A program made the position numbers and the translations under genes. Of a DNA stretch of 64,000 nt, positions 1 to 11,664 are shown piece after piece (the stretch's first letter is position 1; each line of letters begins with the position of its first letter). The DNA is taken from assembly GCF_016545825.1 (NCBI RefSeq), contig NC_052618.1, positions 4,207,398 to 4,271,397 of the forward strand, given 5' to 3'. The DNA is from Eucalyptus grandis (lineage: Eukaryota; Streptophyta; Magnoliopsida; Myrtales; Myrtaceae). The notes under the pieces were generated by a model. It searched no databases, was not told where the DNA came from, and saw only the letters and a program-made list of their open reading frames with translations.

Positions 1-1190
1 AATAAATATACAAAAATTTATGTGTTTCTCTTCTAATATGTTCTCCATTTCAATTTTGATTTGCATCTCTTTCTTTATAGTGTTGTCTCTTCATTTGTGT
101 TTTTCCGTTTATACTTACTACTCGCATCATTTGCTATCGCTATCAAAATGTTTCAATGTAAATCATTTTTAATTAAACAAGGATAATAAGTGTGAAGTCA
201 TATTGGTTTCGAATTTATAATGTTGGTGTTGTATCAAGAATCAATACCCTTGAGTATATATGTAAAACGTAATTTGTTTTAAAAAATCCGACAAAATATG
301 AGAGCATCGATTTGATTGGGGACATTTGTTTTTTTGGGTCTCGAAAGATGATTCTCAGTTACTAACATAAAAGTTGCATTTAACAGTCAAGATAAAATTT
401 AGGATAAGATAAAATTTATCATATCCTATGTTGGTGCCTGCTTAAGAATGATAAAGTCGGATATAAAAGGGATATAAACCAAATAAAATTATCCCGTGAG
501 AGAGGTGGGATAAATGAGGATAGAATTTCTAACATCCATATTAGGAAATTTATTTTTCTCGAATAACGAACTTCTTAAATTAACTAAATTAACTAAATTA
601 AAATTATTCGACCAAAAAAATTAACAAAGTTAAAATTATATTTCAATATATAAATAATGTTTGAATTCTAATATGAGAAATTAAAAATATTAGTTATTTT
701 AATTTAATCTTATTTTTATTATATATTCTAACTTAATTCTATTGTAGAATATAAGTTCAATATACAAAAATAAATATGTATTTATATTTATTACATATTT
801 TTAGGTATATTAGTATAGTTTACTATTAAATAAAAATTTGTTAGAGAATGATATAAGATGAAGAAAAATATAATAAATAAATTAATTAAAAAAGCTAAAA
901 CTAAAAAAAGCGAATAAAAATAAAATGGGCTAAAGTATGCGAGAAATTTCTACCATATTCGTTTGTAAAATTTTTGGTTTATTTTATATTAATATACAAT
1001 TTATATTAAATAATATATATGATATGATGTGAATATATCCATTGCAATCACTAAATAATAGATATGATATAGTAAAATCTCTAGATTTCATATTCTATCA
1101 CATTTAACCCTATTCTAATTAGAAATCTGGATGAAAGAGTTCGAATACAAACGACAAGATTAGAACATAATATGGCCCAAAAGGCTTCAA
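1..1190. other. AT-rich spacer without a gene
   Basis: This stretch is strongly AT-rich and has no coding potential that I can recognise. Around 400-515 a short segment has inverted similarity between its ends (GGATAAGATAAAATTT near the left, AAATAAAATTATCCC near the right), in the manner of a small MITE. No target duplication is clear, so I do not annotate it as an element. The rest is low-complexity A/T sequence. Confidence 0.6.
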
Positions 1191-1196
1191 GGGAAT

Positions 1197-2252
1197 TTGA
1201 TAGGCAATTGCGGGCCAAGGACTTATCCTTTAGGCTTTAGCAGTGCAGTCCGTGGCCTTGTTGGATTCTTCACGACTGTGGACCAATTTCAGATTCGTGA
1301 AGCCCATAAGGGATTCTTTGGCCCCGGTCATGAGTGCGTGTGCTTCCCAAGCAAAGTAATATGCTCCTTCAATTGTCCTTGTCAAGGCAAAGTGATCTAA
1401 CTCAAATGAAAGGCTTACTTCAGTCCGTGTGGCCAGAAACTTTAGGGTTTCAACCGTTGCCATCGCTTCCTTCTGCGTAGCTGAGCTTGATTTGACGGAT
1501 TTCAGGAAGCTGTACACTAATCCTCTACTGCTATCTCGACAAACGCAGCTGACAGCTCCGGTCGTCGATCCCTTCACAAATGAGCCATTGATGTTGATTT
1601 TGAGGGTTCCCTTCTTCGAGCAATTCCAGATTTGAGGTGAGTCGGTATCTTCTGAGCATGTCTTCTTCTTGGTTTTTTCCCAGAGACTGAAGTACTGATA
1701 CGATGCCATGGCTGAGCTAACGAGGTATTGCGGGTCTAGTGCTTGCTTGCGGAATACATAATTGTTCCTTGGTTTCCGTAATTGCCATAGGACTGTAGCA
1801 AGGAGATCAAAGTTAACCGAGGTATGTCTGAAATTGAGCAGCCACTCTTCAGTTCGGGTTAGACCATGACACAAGAGTTTTGATTTGCGGGGCAGGATCT
1901 GAGTACTTGGCGTGTCCAGGGACAAAGCAAGAAGAGGTGTTCCATCGTTTCGGGATGTTGCTTACACAAGTCACCGATATTATCTTCAACTATACATCTC
2001 CTTGTTAAATTTCCTTGATGGGTAATGCATTTTGGCATATCCTCCATAAAATAAATCTGATCTTCGGAGAAGTATTCGTCTTCCAGATATTTGTCCAAAG
2101 AGTGCGAGGATTCTGGTAATATGTTGCGGCCAGTACAGGGCTTTGTAGTTCATCATCCTCCCCGATTTTGTTGTTGTTGAAACCCAAAATATGACTTGTA
2201 TAGCGTAAGCAAGTGAGCAGCACATGAAACTAGTATAGACAGTCATCGGCAT
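1197..2252 (-). pseudogene. LINE (non-LTR retrotransposon) 3' remnant: zf-RVT and RNase H-like region
   Basis: Read on the minus strand, this is the C-terminal part of a plant LINE polyprotein. The upstream part (about 2252-1860) resembles the zinc-binding RT-associated domain (zf-RVT): one frame holds SPKIRFILWRICQNALP and another holds PETMEHLFLLCPWTRQV, so a frameshift separates the two halves. The downstream part (1925-1230) resembles the RNase H-like domain (RVT_3) seen in many plant 'putative ribonuclease H' proteins: it has TLKININGSF, then GAVSCVCRDSSRGLVY, then a conserved helical region. The RT core and endonuclease are absent, as expected for a 5'-truncated or eroded copy. I see no poly(A) tail or target duplication at the low-coordinate end. 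It is a non-functional fossil. Confidence 0.75.
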
Positions 2253-3518
2253 ACCATGTGGGTACTAATACAAGCGTAAGTGAGAGGATTGACATATATC
2301 GATTGATAATGGTACCCATTAACACCGTGTGTTCAATCATTGAAATACGGCAATGAGTCACGGATAGTCACTAATACGAATGCTAGCATTATTAATTAAA
2401 AAAATGCCAACAAACTGTTATGAGATTTTGGATTGTTAAGTCCAAAGGCATACATTTTTTGAGGAGACAGTTACCATTTGGAAACCAATTTGTCCAATGA
2501 ATCGGTCGAGACTAGAGATACAATTTTGGAGGGAACAATTATGGTTTGAACATTAAGTTTTCTAGTGGGTCTATTGAAATTAGAAGCACCTTTTTGAAAA
2601 AAAAAGAAGAGAGAAGTTATTGCCTAGGAGAAAGATCATCGAGTGTACTCACTAACCACAAGGAACCAAGTCATGGAGTAGTTTGTATATGTGGAATCTC
2701 CGAACGTAGAGATAACCGGTGGGAGTTGCTTTGGAGATCGTAACCATTGGAAATTGTAAAAAAAACAGTTACCATTAATCATTATAAGTACGGCTAGACA
2801 TCTGTTTGACCCCTCCAGACGCAAATCAAACAAAATGCTATCTTTAGTTATTTTTCCTGCATTGTACTTGAAATTTTCCTAACTTTAGCTTTTGGACATC
2901 CATGTTCGTCTACATTAGTTGGGGAATATATTTTGGGAACATGCCGATATCTCCCTTGTAGGTCAATGAATTCTTCAGGAGCAGGGAACGGAAGTCTTGA
3001 ACTTTCTCTAGCAAGAGGAGGAAAATCTGCTTCTTGGAACATAGCAATGGAAGAATTCAGTGATGCTTTTTTTCAAGCCTTAAGTGGTAGGAGTGCTTTT
3101 TATCCCACTTTAGGATTGACTTATAAAACGAGGAAATAGGTAGTTTTTTGTGAGGGGGAGGTGATGTTGGTGGAGATGCTGGTGAGATGGGAGGTGGCAC
3201 AATGAACTTAGTGGTGGAGTTGGAGCATAAGAAACGACAAATTGAAACTTATCACTCCTAGAGTATCAATGGAGGAATCTGTATTCAAGTACCTTTGGTA
3301 CATAGTATCCTTAGGCCTTTTGGGTTTTTGTCGTGGTCTTGCAATTGGATCTACTTCGTCGGGAGAATTTTTACAGTAAGAGCACTGGCAAAAGGGGTCA
3401 CAAAAATAGTGACCATATTAGTTCTTATAGTAATGGACAAGATTTCTATAACTCTGAAAGTATTGGACAAGTCTTTTGAGATCTGGCTCAAAAATTGATT
3501 CAAGAACATAGGGTTTGA
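2253..3518. other. No recognisable gene
   Basis: Only short open frames occur here, in several conflicting frames, and none resembles a known family. The sequence lies between the LINE remnant and the caulimovirid fragments and could contain more eroded viral or transposon DNA, but I see nothing that supports a call. Confidence 0.5.
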
Positions 3519-4425
3519 TCATGAATAGGGTTTGGAAGATAAAATGATTTTCTTATTCTTCTTTTTTTGGCCAAATTTTATGGCAACAGTGCTATCTTTT
3601 TTTCTGACGAGTTCGAAGTTGGAAGACTGGAGAGGCTTGTTGTTTTGGTGTAGCTTTTCATAGTTGGTCAACCAAGTTTTCAGAAGGAGTTTAGCCAACT
3701 TCTCTTTTGGAATTTGTCTCGGTACATGAATACAAGATGCCTGGTCATTCTGCATGGAGATGAGTAGAGCAATCTTCATTCCCATTCTGGAAATTTAGAT
3801 CAAGAGAATGGTTCTACACTTTATAAACCATTTGGTAGTGCAGTGTTGCTATAATAGAATCAATAGTCTAGGGAGCTACTATAAGTTGGATTTGAACTTT
3901 CAAAGAAGAAAGTACTTAGGGATTTGAAAGAGTGATATATAAGTTTTGATATAAGGTTATAAAGGTTGTTCCAACATTTGAAGTGGTTTGGATTGTGCCA
4001 ATACAGGCATGTTGGTATTTTGGGAACCGAGTATCTAATAAGGGCCACAACTGGCAAGCCTTTACGGCCATGAAATGTGAGAGCAAGACGAATAGCTCCG
4101 TAATGGATATGGGAATATCCTTGTTGGGTCCACTATTTGGGAAATTCTAATGGAATTTGAAGAGTAAAAAAAAACTATTTTTCGGTGGCTGAAATGGGAC
4201 ATTGATCGAACTTGGAAGACTAAATGTACTCTTTTACCTCCTTAGGGGTTTGGCGAATAAGTTGTTGAATAAAGCGGATGGGAGAAAATGATGAAGCAAG
4301 TTTTGTAAAAGCATAATAAGGGTTCATAAGAGGAAGTTGAGTTTCAAAGACTTTGGTTTCATCACTAAGAGAAACTTCATAAAAATAATCAATCTTAGAA
4401 GCATTTGACACACGAAATTATGAAA
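3519..4425 (-). pseudogene. Probable endogenous caulimovirid fragment, minus strand
   Basis: On the minus strand a series of frames reads as a decayed protein. From 4411 to 4220 there is KIDYFYEVSLSDETKVFETQ and a following PLMNPYYAFTKL. From about 4057 to 3860 there is KIPTCLYWHNPNHFKCW. From 3785 to 3519 there is KEKLAKLLLKTWLTNYEKLH. These read like the N-terminal polyprotein region of petuvirus/florendovirus-like Caulimoviridae in plant genomes, but I make that call from memory of the style and not from an alignment. Frameshifts separate the blocks. It lies head-to-head with the plus-strand viral segment that starts near 4440, which suggests an inverted or rearranged integration. It cannot be functional. 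Confidence 0.4.
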
Positions 4426-4439
4426 GAGATAAGGAAGAA

Positions 4440-5110
4440 AATGCTTTCACCTGATTTTGGTCATGCCATGACTCTCCTATACCATTTTTTCATTGGTAAA
4501 CCTTTTTACCTCTAGGAGTTCAAACGAAGATAATTCTTTGAAAGAAAATGATGTTCTCTCCAGAAAAGACATCTCGATAAATACTATCGGCAAATGCTTA
4601 AGCTCTTTTATGGTATTGGAGCTGATCAAAACTTGAAGCAAGTCTTTCTGACTTCCGTCCCCAAAGAATCATCCTAGCAAATTGAGAGATCGTTTCTCAA
4701 GAGAAAGGAGAATTGTAGATATTCCATTGGAGAAATACAACAAGAGATCCATTTATGCCTCAACGATTTGTGTTCAAACTGCAAATGGTGAAAACTTATC
4801 TCACAGAAACAGAGAACTTGATGGAGCCTACTCTCGCTAAAAGCTGAAGATCAAATATTCTAAACGAGACTGTGATAGTTCTTGCAGAAAGTCTTCCAGA
4901 AAAAAAAAAAGAAGCATTTTAAGAAATTTTGGATAAAGAAATCTAGGCATGGATCTTAGTACTTTTGGAGAAAAAAGAAATGGCAATTCCTACACAAAAG
5001 GAAAGATCGCTCAAGTCATAAGAAATCAACTCGATGCTTTATCTGCAACAAAAAGGGTTATTTCGCTAAAAACTGCCCCCAAGCGAAAAAATGTCAGAAT
5101 CATTTAATAT
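4440..5110 (+). pseudogene. Endogenous caulimovirid capsid region with CCHC zinc knuckle
   Basis: The plus strand encodes, across stops and a frame change, a capsid-like region followed by a basic stretch and a CCHC zinc knuckle. Recognisable blocks are QMLKLFYGIGADQNLKQVFL (near 4590-4650), then a short conserved GEIQQEIHLCLNDLC block (near 4720-4770). A lysine-rich tract follows. The knuckle CFICNKKGYFAKNC lies at 5035-5076, with all four zinc ligands (C, C, H, C) kept. This order (capsid core, basic region, knuckle, then protease) is that of Caulimoviridae polyproteins, closest in style to petuvirus/florendovirus-type endogenous elements. In-frame stops after the VPKESS block and within the basic tract show it is dead. 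It is continuous with the protease region downstream. Confidence 0.7.
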
Positions 5111-5163
5111 ATCACATAGAGATTGAAACTGGTGTTTCACTTGAAAATGATTATATTGAATCA

Positions 5164-5980
5164 TTGTTTTCAATGGACAAAGAACCATATGAACAAACCC
5201 TTTGTGTCATTCCTTGGTACCAAACCCCTGATGAAACTGACTTTTTACTAGATTTTGAAGACCATTTTCATATATTTCTCACTTCCTCAAAGCAAAACTC
5301 AGACATATTTTCAAGTCAAATCCATTGTCCCAATTTTCCTATAAAAATTGAAATTTGCCAAGCCCATTACTGTCATTGCTCTCATAGATATTGGTGCAAG
5401 TTTTTCAATCCTAGAAACTAAAGTTCTTCTTGAAGAATATTAGACTTCCTATGTTTGATATTTCAATTCAACCTTTGGAGATACTTTTTTTACAAATGTA
5501 CAAACCACCTCAGTAACTGTCATGTTTTTTCCCAAATGTTCCATAACCACAAAAATCTTCAAATCTAGTCTTCCCAACAAAGATTTAATCATTGGCTAGG
5601 ACATCATGACTCAAATTTTGTCAATATCCAAATATTTTTTTTCCATTCAAATGAGTCTATTAGATTTGATCATGCAAAAGTTGTTAGAATCCCATTTAGA
5701 TCCCGTTTTGAATTTTCACAGAAATGTCCTCATCCTTTATGGAAAAATTCTTAAAATATCTGATGAAACCACTAAGAAATTGCTTTTAGACTTCCAGAAA
5801 AGGCTTCATGCCTTGGAATTCGGACAACATTTGGGATATCATCATCTCAAGAATCCAAAGGCAAAAATAGAAATACTCAAGAGACAAATTCAACTCCTTG
5901 AAGAAGGAAAATTCAAGTCTATCAATCCATTTTCAACTGCGTTATGGATAGAGTATTCACTCCCTCCACCACCTTAGAGC
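5164..5980 (+). pseudogene. Endogenous caulimovirid aspartic protease region and linker
   Basis: After the zinc knuckle the polyprotein continues through an acidic linker into a retropepsin-like domain. The active-site block reads KPITVIALIDIGASFSI, with the catalytic D-I-G-A at 5387-5398; the family usually has D-T-G-A, so the middle residue is changed. A second protease block (SSLPNKDLIIG, near 5565-5600) precedes a stop and an open frame at 5606-5977 that I read as the spacer between protease and RT. That frame has a charged helical stretch and ends with SLPPPP. Protease activity would have cut the viral polyprotein. Stops at 5419 and 5597 break the frame. Confidence 0.65.
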
Positions 5981-6984
5981 CTAAATATCCTTGTTAGGTT
6001 GGAAATGAACCTTCTTATTGGAATTTCAATAGCTATTAAGTATTTATTGGTAAGTACCACAATAACCATCACTATTGATCAAGGAAGTCATTTTCCTTCC
6101 AGATTAAATGGTGTATGAATGGATAGCTGGAATTTAATCCTAAAGGATAAATAATTGAACCTCCATGGAATCTGAATAGATCTGTGTGACATTGCCACAT
6201 AAGGTTTTCCAGATCTTCAGTGAGGTTGTCATTTTGGATTTGTTCAACAATCTCCTGAGATTGTTAACTTGGCTAATCTTGTATCTTTTTGATCTTATAC
6301 TTTTCATTATGGTGAAAAGTATGGAAAACAAGCCTCATGATGTACATATTGATTTCTGCTGGTGCTTTTGGTCTGAACAAGAAGTCAGCAAGCACATTTT
6401 TTTTCCAACAATGTGTTTGGTTTTAAAAGAATATTTTGAAAACCATTAAGCTTATCGAAATAATTGAAAGTGTGAAATCTACTTTTGTTTGAACTTAGAC
6501 ATTTGGGGAAAAGATGTCATGTCCAATTTGACCAAGAAGTAATGGCTGATGAGATGAAATTCAAACTTTTTTATTCCATTTTTCACCACCAATATTTATT
6601 TGAAAGTGCAATGATAATGCATTTCGGCTTGGTAAAATTTTTCACTTTTGTAAGCACACAAGTGTCTTTTACCATCAATTTATTTGAACAGGATGGTTGC
6701 CCAATATTCATCACTAGCGTCGGTTTGGAGAATTCTTTTCCCTATTGATATGATTTGTAATGGAGGAAGAGTTTGCATGATTTCCTTAAGTTCAACAACT
6801 GCTTTAGTGAATTTTTTGTTCACATTCCCTTAAAAAAAATGAAGATATCAATCCAATGAAGGCAAGTTACATGGGAATGAAGCCAGAACACCTGGCCTCT
6901 ACTAAAAATGAATGTTTAGAACTATTGTAGTAAGATCTTATTGAAATTTTAGCTTCTCAATGGACCTGCATAGCCTTTTATGTC
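5981..6984 (+). pseudogene. Degraded caulimovirid interval between protease and RT
   Basis: This interval keeps two fairly open plus-strand frames (6186-6449 and 6485-6748) but no domain I can name with confidence. HDVHIDFCWCFWSEQE near 6340 may come from the same viral polyprotein. It lies exactly where the protease-RT linker of a caulimovirid would be. Multiple stops and frame changes are present. Confidence 0.4.
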
Positions 6985-7253
6985 AACAAACTTACGGAGC
7001 AAAATAAAGGAAAGATGCAGTTGGTACTAAACTACAAGCCTCTTAACATTTTTCTTCAAGATGACAAATTCCCTCTACCTTCAGGAAATTATCTCTTTAT
7101 TGGATTATCAAAAGCCCATATCTATTCCAAATTCAATCTTAAAGCCAGATTTTGGCAATTGGGCATTCATCCTAAAGATAGGTTTAAGATTGGGTTTTGT
7201 ATTCCAAACCAGCATTTTCAAAGGAAGATTCTTTCTTTTGGCATAAAGGTAGC
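6985..7253 (+). pseudogene. Endogenous caulimovirid reverse transcriptase, N-terminal half
   Basis: The open frame at 7015-7266 encodes the fingers/palm start of a caulimovirid RT. QLVLNYKPLNIFLQDDKFPL is followed by SKAHIYSKFNLKARFWQLGI and KIGFCIPNQHFQ. The K(S)GFWQ-type block and the NYKPLN block are typical of Caulimoviridae and differ from the gypsy RTs elsewhere in this window. The frame stops being viral at 7253, where the LTR of gypsy element A begins. The catalytic YIDD block is not here: the gypsy/copia nest interrupts the gene, and the RT resumes at about 23,400. The missing middle would correspond to roughly 45-50 residues. Confidence 0.75.
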
Positions 7254-8750
7254 TGTAACATCATGAAATTTCAGTTATGTTTTCAATTAAATGAATCGGG
7301 CCTTTCATCGACACGCCTATAATGCTATTCTCTGAGCTGATCACTCATAAGATAACTAGACTATTTCAGGAAGCCATGAAGGGATTTTAACGCAATAAAT
7401 TTGAGAATTCGACCAGGAATCAACTATTCGACCGTGTTCATATGTAGAGATCATTATGGCACAATTAAAAATTGATTAAGGATCAGAGATAGGTCGGTTC
7501 AACTGAGATAGGTGATCAAAGTGTGAGTGATTCCACCAGATTGTAAAATTATCATTGATCGGCATTAGACCAATTTTTTTTTTATCGTTTTGGTACCCTA
7601 TGCCCGTATTTGAAACCTCAAGATTTACACGACAATCGAAAGTTGCTAATGTGTCGAAAATATACATTGTGACTCGAAATAAATCAATCACGGGTCAATT
7701 GCACTAAAAATTTTTAAAAGCTACCTAGTAGGCCGGGTCATGCTAAAATCATGCCAGATTGAAATTAACCGTGAATTTGAACTTGATTTCAGAAATTGAA
7801 AGTTTTGTCATGTCATGAGTCATTTTAGGAACGTCAACTCATCCTTCAAAGATTTTTCTGCAAACCGAGATTTTTGGCGAAAATTCAAAATAGCGCCATT
7901 TTTTATTGTGTTTTTTGGATGCAAGTTGGTTCTTTTGGTGGGGAAAAATGTCAATTTGATCATGGATACCTTGGTGGAATTTATGAGGGCCAAATTGGAT
8001 CCAATTGGAGAGGATTTGGTTCAATTTGGGGGAAGATGCTTCAAAATTCGTAGCCCCCTTGGTCCTCAACCTTTTGGACCACTTGGGGAGTGTTCTAGGG
8101 AGTTATGTGTGCACAAAATTGGTTGAGCGTTGGCTGAAACCGATGGGGCCTTGCTAAGGGGGACAAAGAGATAGGATTGAAGCAAGTTGGGTTCCTCCAA
8201 GGGAGTTGTCTCCTTCTTCTTCTCCAATCGACTGCTTTCTCCATTAGAGAGGTTTGGAGCTCCCAAAGTGTCAGAGAGAAGCCGAGACAAGCCCCCTATT
8301 GTCGCTGAGCCGCTCGGATCGCCACTACTCGCCGCTGCTATCTCCATATTCTTCTCCGCCTAGCACTGCTGTAGCTCGTCCACTTGTCTCTCGCCATTCC
8401 CGTGCGAACCAATCTCCATTTCAGCCTCTTGGCCCACCGATCAAAAGCCGAGGCCAGCGACCAAGCCGTGGGCTTTGAGGCCCACTTTGGACCCTTTCCA
8501 AGCCTTGCTTGGTGTCGCCGCTTCAGAGTTTGTCGCTAGTCTACGCCTTGCCGTCGTTGTGAACTAATCGTATTTCAAAACTGGTGAATTTACTCACTAA
8601 ACTCTGCTTAGGGAGTTAATGATACTTAAGGGTTGTTTAGTTTAGGCTAATTAAAGTTTAGATGGTTAGTTAGAACATATTAGTGATTTAATTACTCGTT
8701 TATGCATGTTAGGTGATTATATCAGCTTAGTTAGCAACTAGATAGATTAA

Positions 8751-8957
8751 AGGAAAGTACACTAGAAGTGCCAAAAGTTGTGTATGGCGCTCACTTTAGT
8801 GCTAAAAGTTTTGTCCAGATCACTTAAGTGCTAATTTTTAAAAAACACAATCATTTAAGTGTCAACTTCGGTCCAAATTGCCAGAAATTCGACGTGGCTA
8901 TATTTTATTAATTTCTCAATCCTACGTGGCTCACCGGCATGCCTAGTATGCATATAA
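8751..8957 (+). repeat. Dispersed MITE-like repeat, copy 1
   Basis: This block has the phrases AAGTGCCAAAAGTT, GGCGCTCACTTTAGTGC and ATCACTTAAGTGC. The same motifs occur in reverse orientation at about 28,260-28,565 and 32,500-32,800. It sits in the 5' LTR of element A in place of about 270 bases found in the 3' LTR. I see no clean terminal inverted repeats or target duplication, so the class is unknown. The recurring phrases suggest a non-autonomous element family of about 200-300 bases. Confidence 0.6.
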
Positions 8958-9179
8958 CCCCAAAATTGAGTGATTTCAATATCTAATCGAGAAATATCGT
9001 GCATTGGTTTATAATGCCAAAAATATCTTTGTTGACTATATTGAATGACAGGATTTTTAGAAAGGAAAATATTGTATTTTGAGTAAGGCCGACCGTGTAC
9101 CCACGCATGATTATTTTTATCAGGTATGATAAAAATGGTGAATCGTCAGTTGGTGAGAACAATATACTATTTCAGCTTG

Positions 9180-9330
9180 CGGGCCTTAATATGTCAGCTT
9201 TGGTGAGCAGTATACTCTAGCAGCTTTTGTGAGCATTATAAGTATCGCACAGCTTTAGTGAGCATTATAAGTATCATACAGCTTCAGTGAGCATTATTAT
9301 TATATATCTATTATCAGCTTTGGTGAGCTA
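9180..9330 (+). repeat. Short tandem repeat in LTR A
   Basis: Five imperfect units begin with the core CAGCTTTGGTGAGC and close variants (CAGCTTTTGTGAGC, CAGCTTTAGTGAGC, CAGCTTCAGTGAGC), spaced about 28-34 bases apart. An equivalent place in the solo LTR carries a different, longer tandem array. Element C shows related units on the opposite strand near 61,125-61,210. Confidence 0.75.
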
Positions 9331-10409
9331 TACCATCTATTTTTAGCTTAAGGTGAGCAGTACTTGAATCGATCAAATCTTATAGATGGTATGGATAGTA
9401 TGGAATGGATTGGATCGATTGATGGATGATTTGATTTGAATTGAAGTGATTCATTGAATATATGAATCGTACTGACTTGCAGGAAGGAACTGAAGCAAAG
9501 GTGAGTCCTCTATCTCGTGTGTGTGCAGAGGTAGCCTTTAGGCATATTTTCTTCCTAGTTGGAGTTTAGGGGATGGACTTACTGAGACATTGTCTCACCC
9601 CGTTGTGGGCTAACATTTTCAAGTCCTTAGATGGTGGTACCTCCTAAACATTTTGGCCAGCCAAAGAATGTCACCAAGTAGGTATCTTACATTCCATTTC
9701 ATGGGGGCCCAAGGGGATGGGTCTACGAACTCATGAGATCCATTATCTGGGTTGATTCGCGTTGATCTTAGATGGTACCCCATCAATACAGATCGTGGTA
9801 TCATCGCAAGCGAAATGGACCTAGAGAATGTCCCTTATCGGAATTTGAGGTCCCTATGTCAGTGATGGAGGTTGCTTCTAGCAAGGGTACAACCGACCCT
9901 TCTGGTGGTGCAGTGGTAGACCCGAGTCCCCCAGAGCCAGTGACCCCGGAGTCTTCTGTTGAGGGTTCAAATGCCTAGAGGATCTATAGGCCCTCTACTT
10001 TTTGTAGGCTTGTATATATCGGCTAGTATTGTATATGACTTAGTTTGATGTGTATAAAGGTGTGTGGTTTTCAAAATTTGTGGCCCTGCTCTTCTATCCG
10101 ATATATTTGTTGTATTGGAATTTATTTATTCGCTTCTGCATGCGCATTAAAACGAATGGGTTACGACGCATCCTGGGAAATCACAACTTAATTGACCACT
10201 GAGGAATGGGCACATGCTCGGAGTATCGAAGCTGGTTGATAGTTTGAGTGATAAGGTACGATAAGTTTATGGGATAATTAGTAGGATTGGCCTTTATTTC
10301 ATGCTGGTGCATGTCTGTCTTAGTTATTTGGTAGATTGTTTGTTTGGGATCACTTAGCTTCTAATTTTGTGTGGAATTGGAAGGCAGGTTTCAATAGAAA
10401 ACTTGTGTC

Positions 10410-10765
10410 ATGAGTGATCAGTAGTAGAGGACTCCTAGAAAGCGTACCATAGGACCTGCGACTCGGGGTAGGATGCCGATGAGGGTCGATACTCGAGGAG
10501 CTCGTGGTTGAACACCATCTCAAGCTAGCACTAGTGGAGTAGCATCGCCTCCTGTTGTTGCTGCGGTAGCAACCCCTGGTGATCCCAGGATTGAAGGGAT
10601 CATGCAGGTGGTTGAAGTGATGGGAGCATTGATAAGGCAACAAACTTAGAATCAAGCCACCACCACTGCTGTCGCCGCTAAAGTTGCCGCTATTGTTGCT
10701 ATTGCCGCCACTGCTAAGGCTGCCGCCATTGCTGCACCTATCGAGGTTCCACCCGGGAACATAGT

Positions 10766-10816
<51 letters not shown>

Positions 10817-11660
10817 GATACATAAGTTGGTTGAACAATTCCTGAAGCTAAACCCGTCGAGGTTCACCGATGTTGGAGATCTAGAGACTGCATCGCTTTG
10901 GATTCAAGATTTGGAGAAGGCCTTTGCACTGTTGATGTGCACCAAGGTAGATAAAGTTGTCTTGGCAGTATACCAACTACAGTGTAACGCGAATACTTGG
11001 TGAAGGGTCACCAGAGGCACAGTATTCCCGGAAGGCGTGGTCCCGGTGTGCAATGCTTTCCTTAGAGTTTTCAATAGCAAGTACTTTTTGGGTAAGACCC
11101 GAGAACAAAAGATGAAGGAATTTTAGCACCTTTGCCAAGGAATGATGACTGTTGATCAATACAAAGCAAAGTTCGTAGAGCTATTGCAGTATGCTCCAAG
11201 ACTGATAGAGGATCCTGAAGATAAGGCTCAGAGGTTCAGAAATGGCATTCGACTGGAGTTAAAGAACCCGCTAGTGCCGCTTAACCTGAAGGACTATAAT
11301 GAAGTATATAGTTAGGCCCAGCTAATAGAGATGAGCATGAGTGAGCAAGCTGCCTCATCTAGGTCGAGGTTCAGTTCTCAAGGAGATGGGAATCAGTATG
11401 GGAAGAAGCCCATGACTGGATAAAGGTTCCACATTCCGCCCAATAGGAAGGGTGGGATTGGCAGGTCAGCGCCAAATCCGAATGGCATATGTCGCATCTG
11501 TGGAAGGCGACATGGTTCGACCTCATGCCCTCGAAGGATGTGCACTTGTTTTGCTTGTGGCTAACAGGGCCAACTGGCTAGAGATTATCCCAGAAGACCG
11601 AAGGGACGACAGGACTTATCGCCGCCGCTGCCAATGGGTCAAAAAAGGGGTATAGCACCG
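10410..11660 (+). pseudogene. gag of gypsy element A, decayed
   Basis: From a probable start codon at 10,410 the frame reads a basic N-terminus, an alanine-rich stretch, then the Retrotrans_gag domain (KLVEQFLKLNPSRFTDVGD near 10,825, then ETASLWIQDLEKAF, then TVDQYKAKFVELLQYAPRL near 11,150-11,200). A knuckle follows (CRICGRRHGSTSCPRRMCTC and then CFACG, about 11,490-11,560). Gag would form the virus-like particle and bind genomic RNA. Stops occur soon after the start, within W/R codons (for example near 11,001) and in the knuckle. A (GA)23 microsatellite interrupts the coding sequence at 10,767-10,812. The match to the gag of element B in block order is clear. Confidence 0.75.
10767..10812 (+). 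repeat. (GA)23 microsatellite inside gag
   Basis: This is an uninterrupted run of 23 GA units. It lies between the alanine-rich N-terminal part and the Retrotrans_gag domain of element A. The length of 46 bases is not a multiple of three, so the run shifts the reading frame relative to the flanking gag unless it was compensated. It probably expanded after the element died. Confidence 0.95.
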
Positions 11661-11664
11661 CAAA

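Larger units (their letters stand above)
7254..10232 (+). repeat. 5' LTR of gypsy element A
   Basis: The LTR begins TGTAACATCATGAAATTTCA, matching the 3' LTR start at 15,074 (TGTGACATCCTGAAATTTCA). Its end is inferred by alignment to the solo LTR at 46,610-50,313 and is uncertain by several bases. It has a GC-richer interior (about 8080-8560). At about 8751-8957 a dispersed repeat replaces roughly 270 bases that the 3' LTR and the solo LTR still keep. Near 9180-9330 there is a short tandem repeat. The difference in this interval shows that the two LTRs have diverged by more than point mutation. Confidence 0.8.

Noticed and set aside
10350..10867. Minus-strand open frames with long Ser-Leu repeats
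   Set aside because: They are the complement of the (GA)23 run and of gag of element A; no independent motif.
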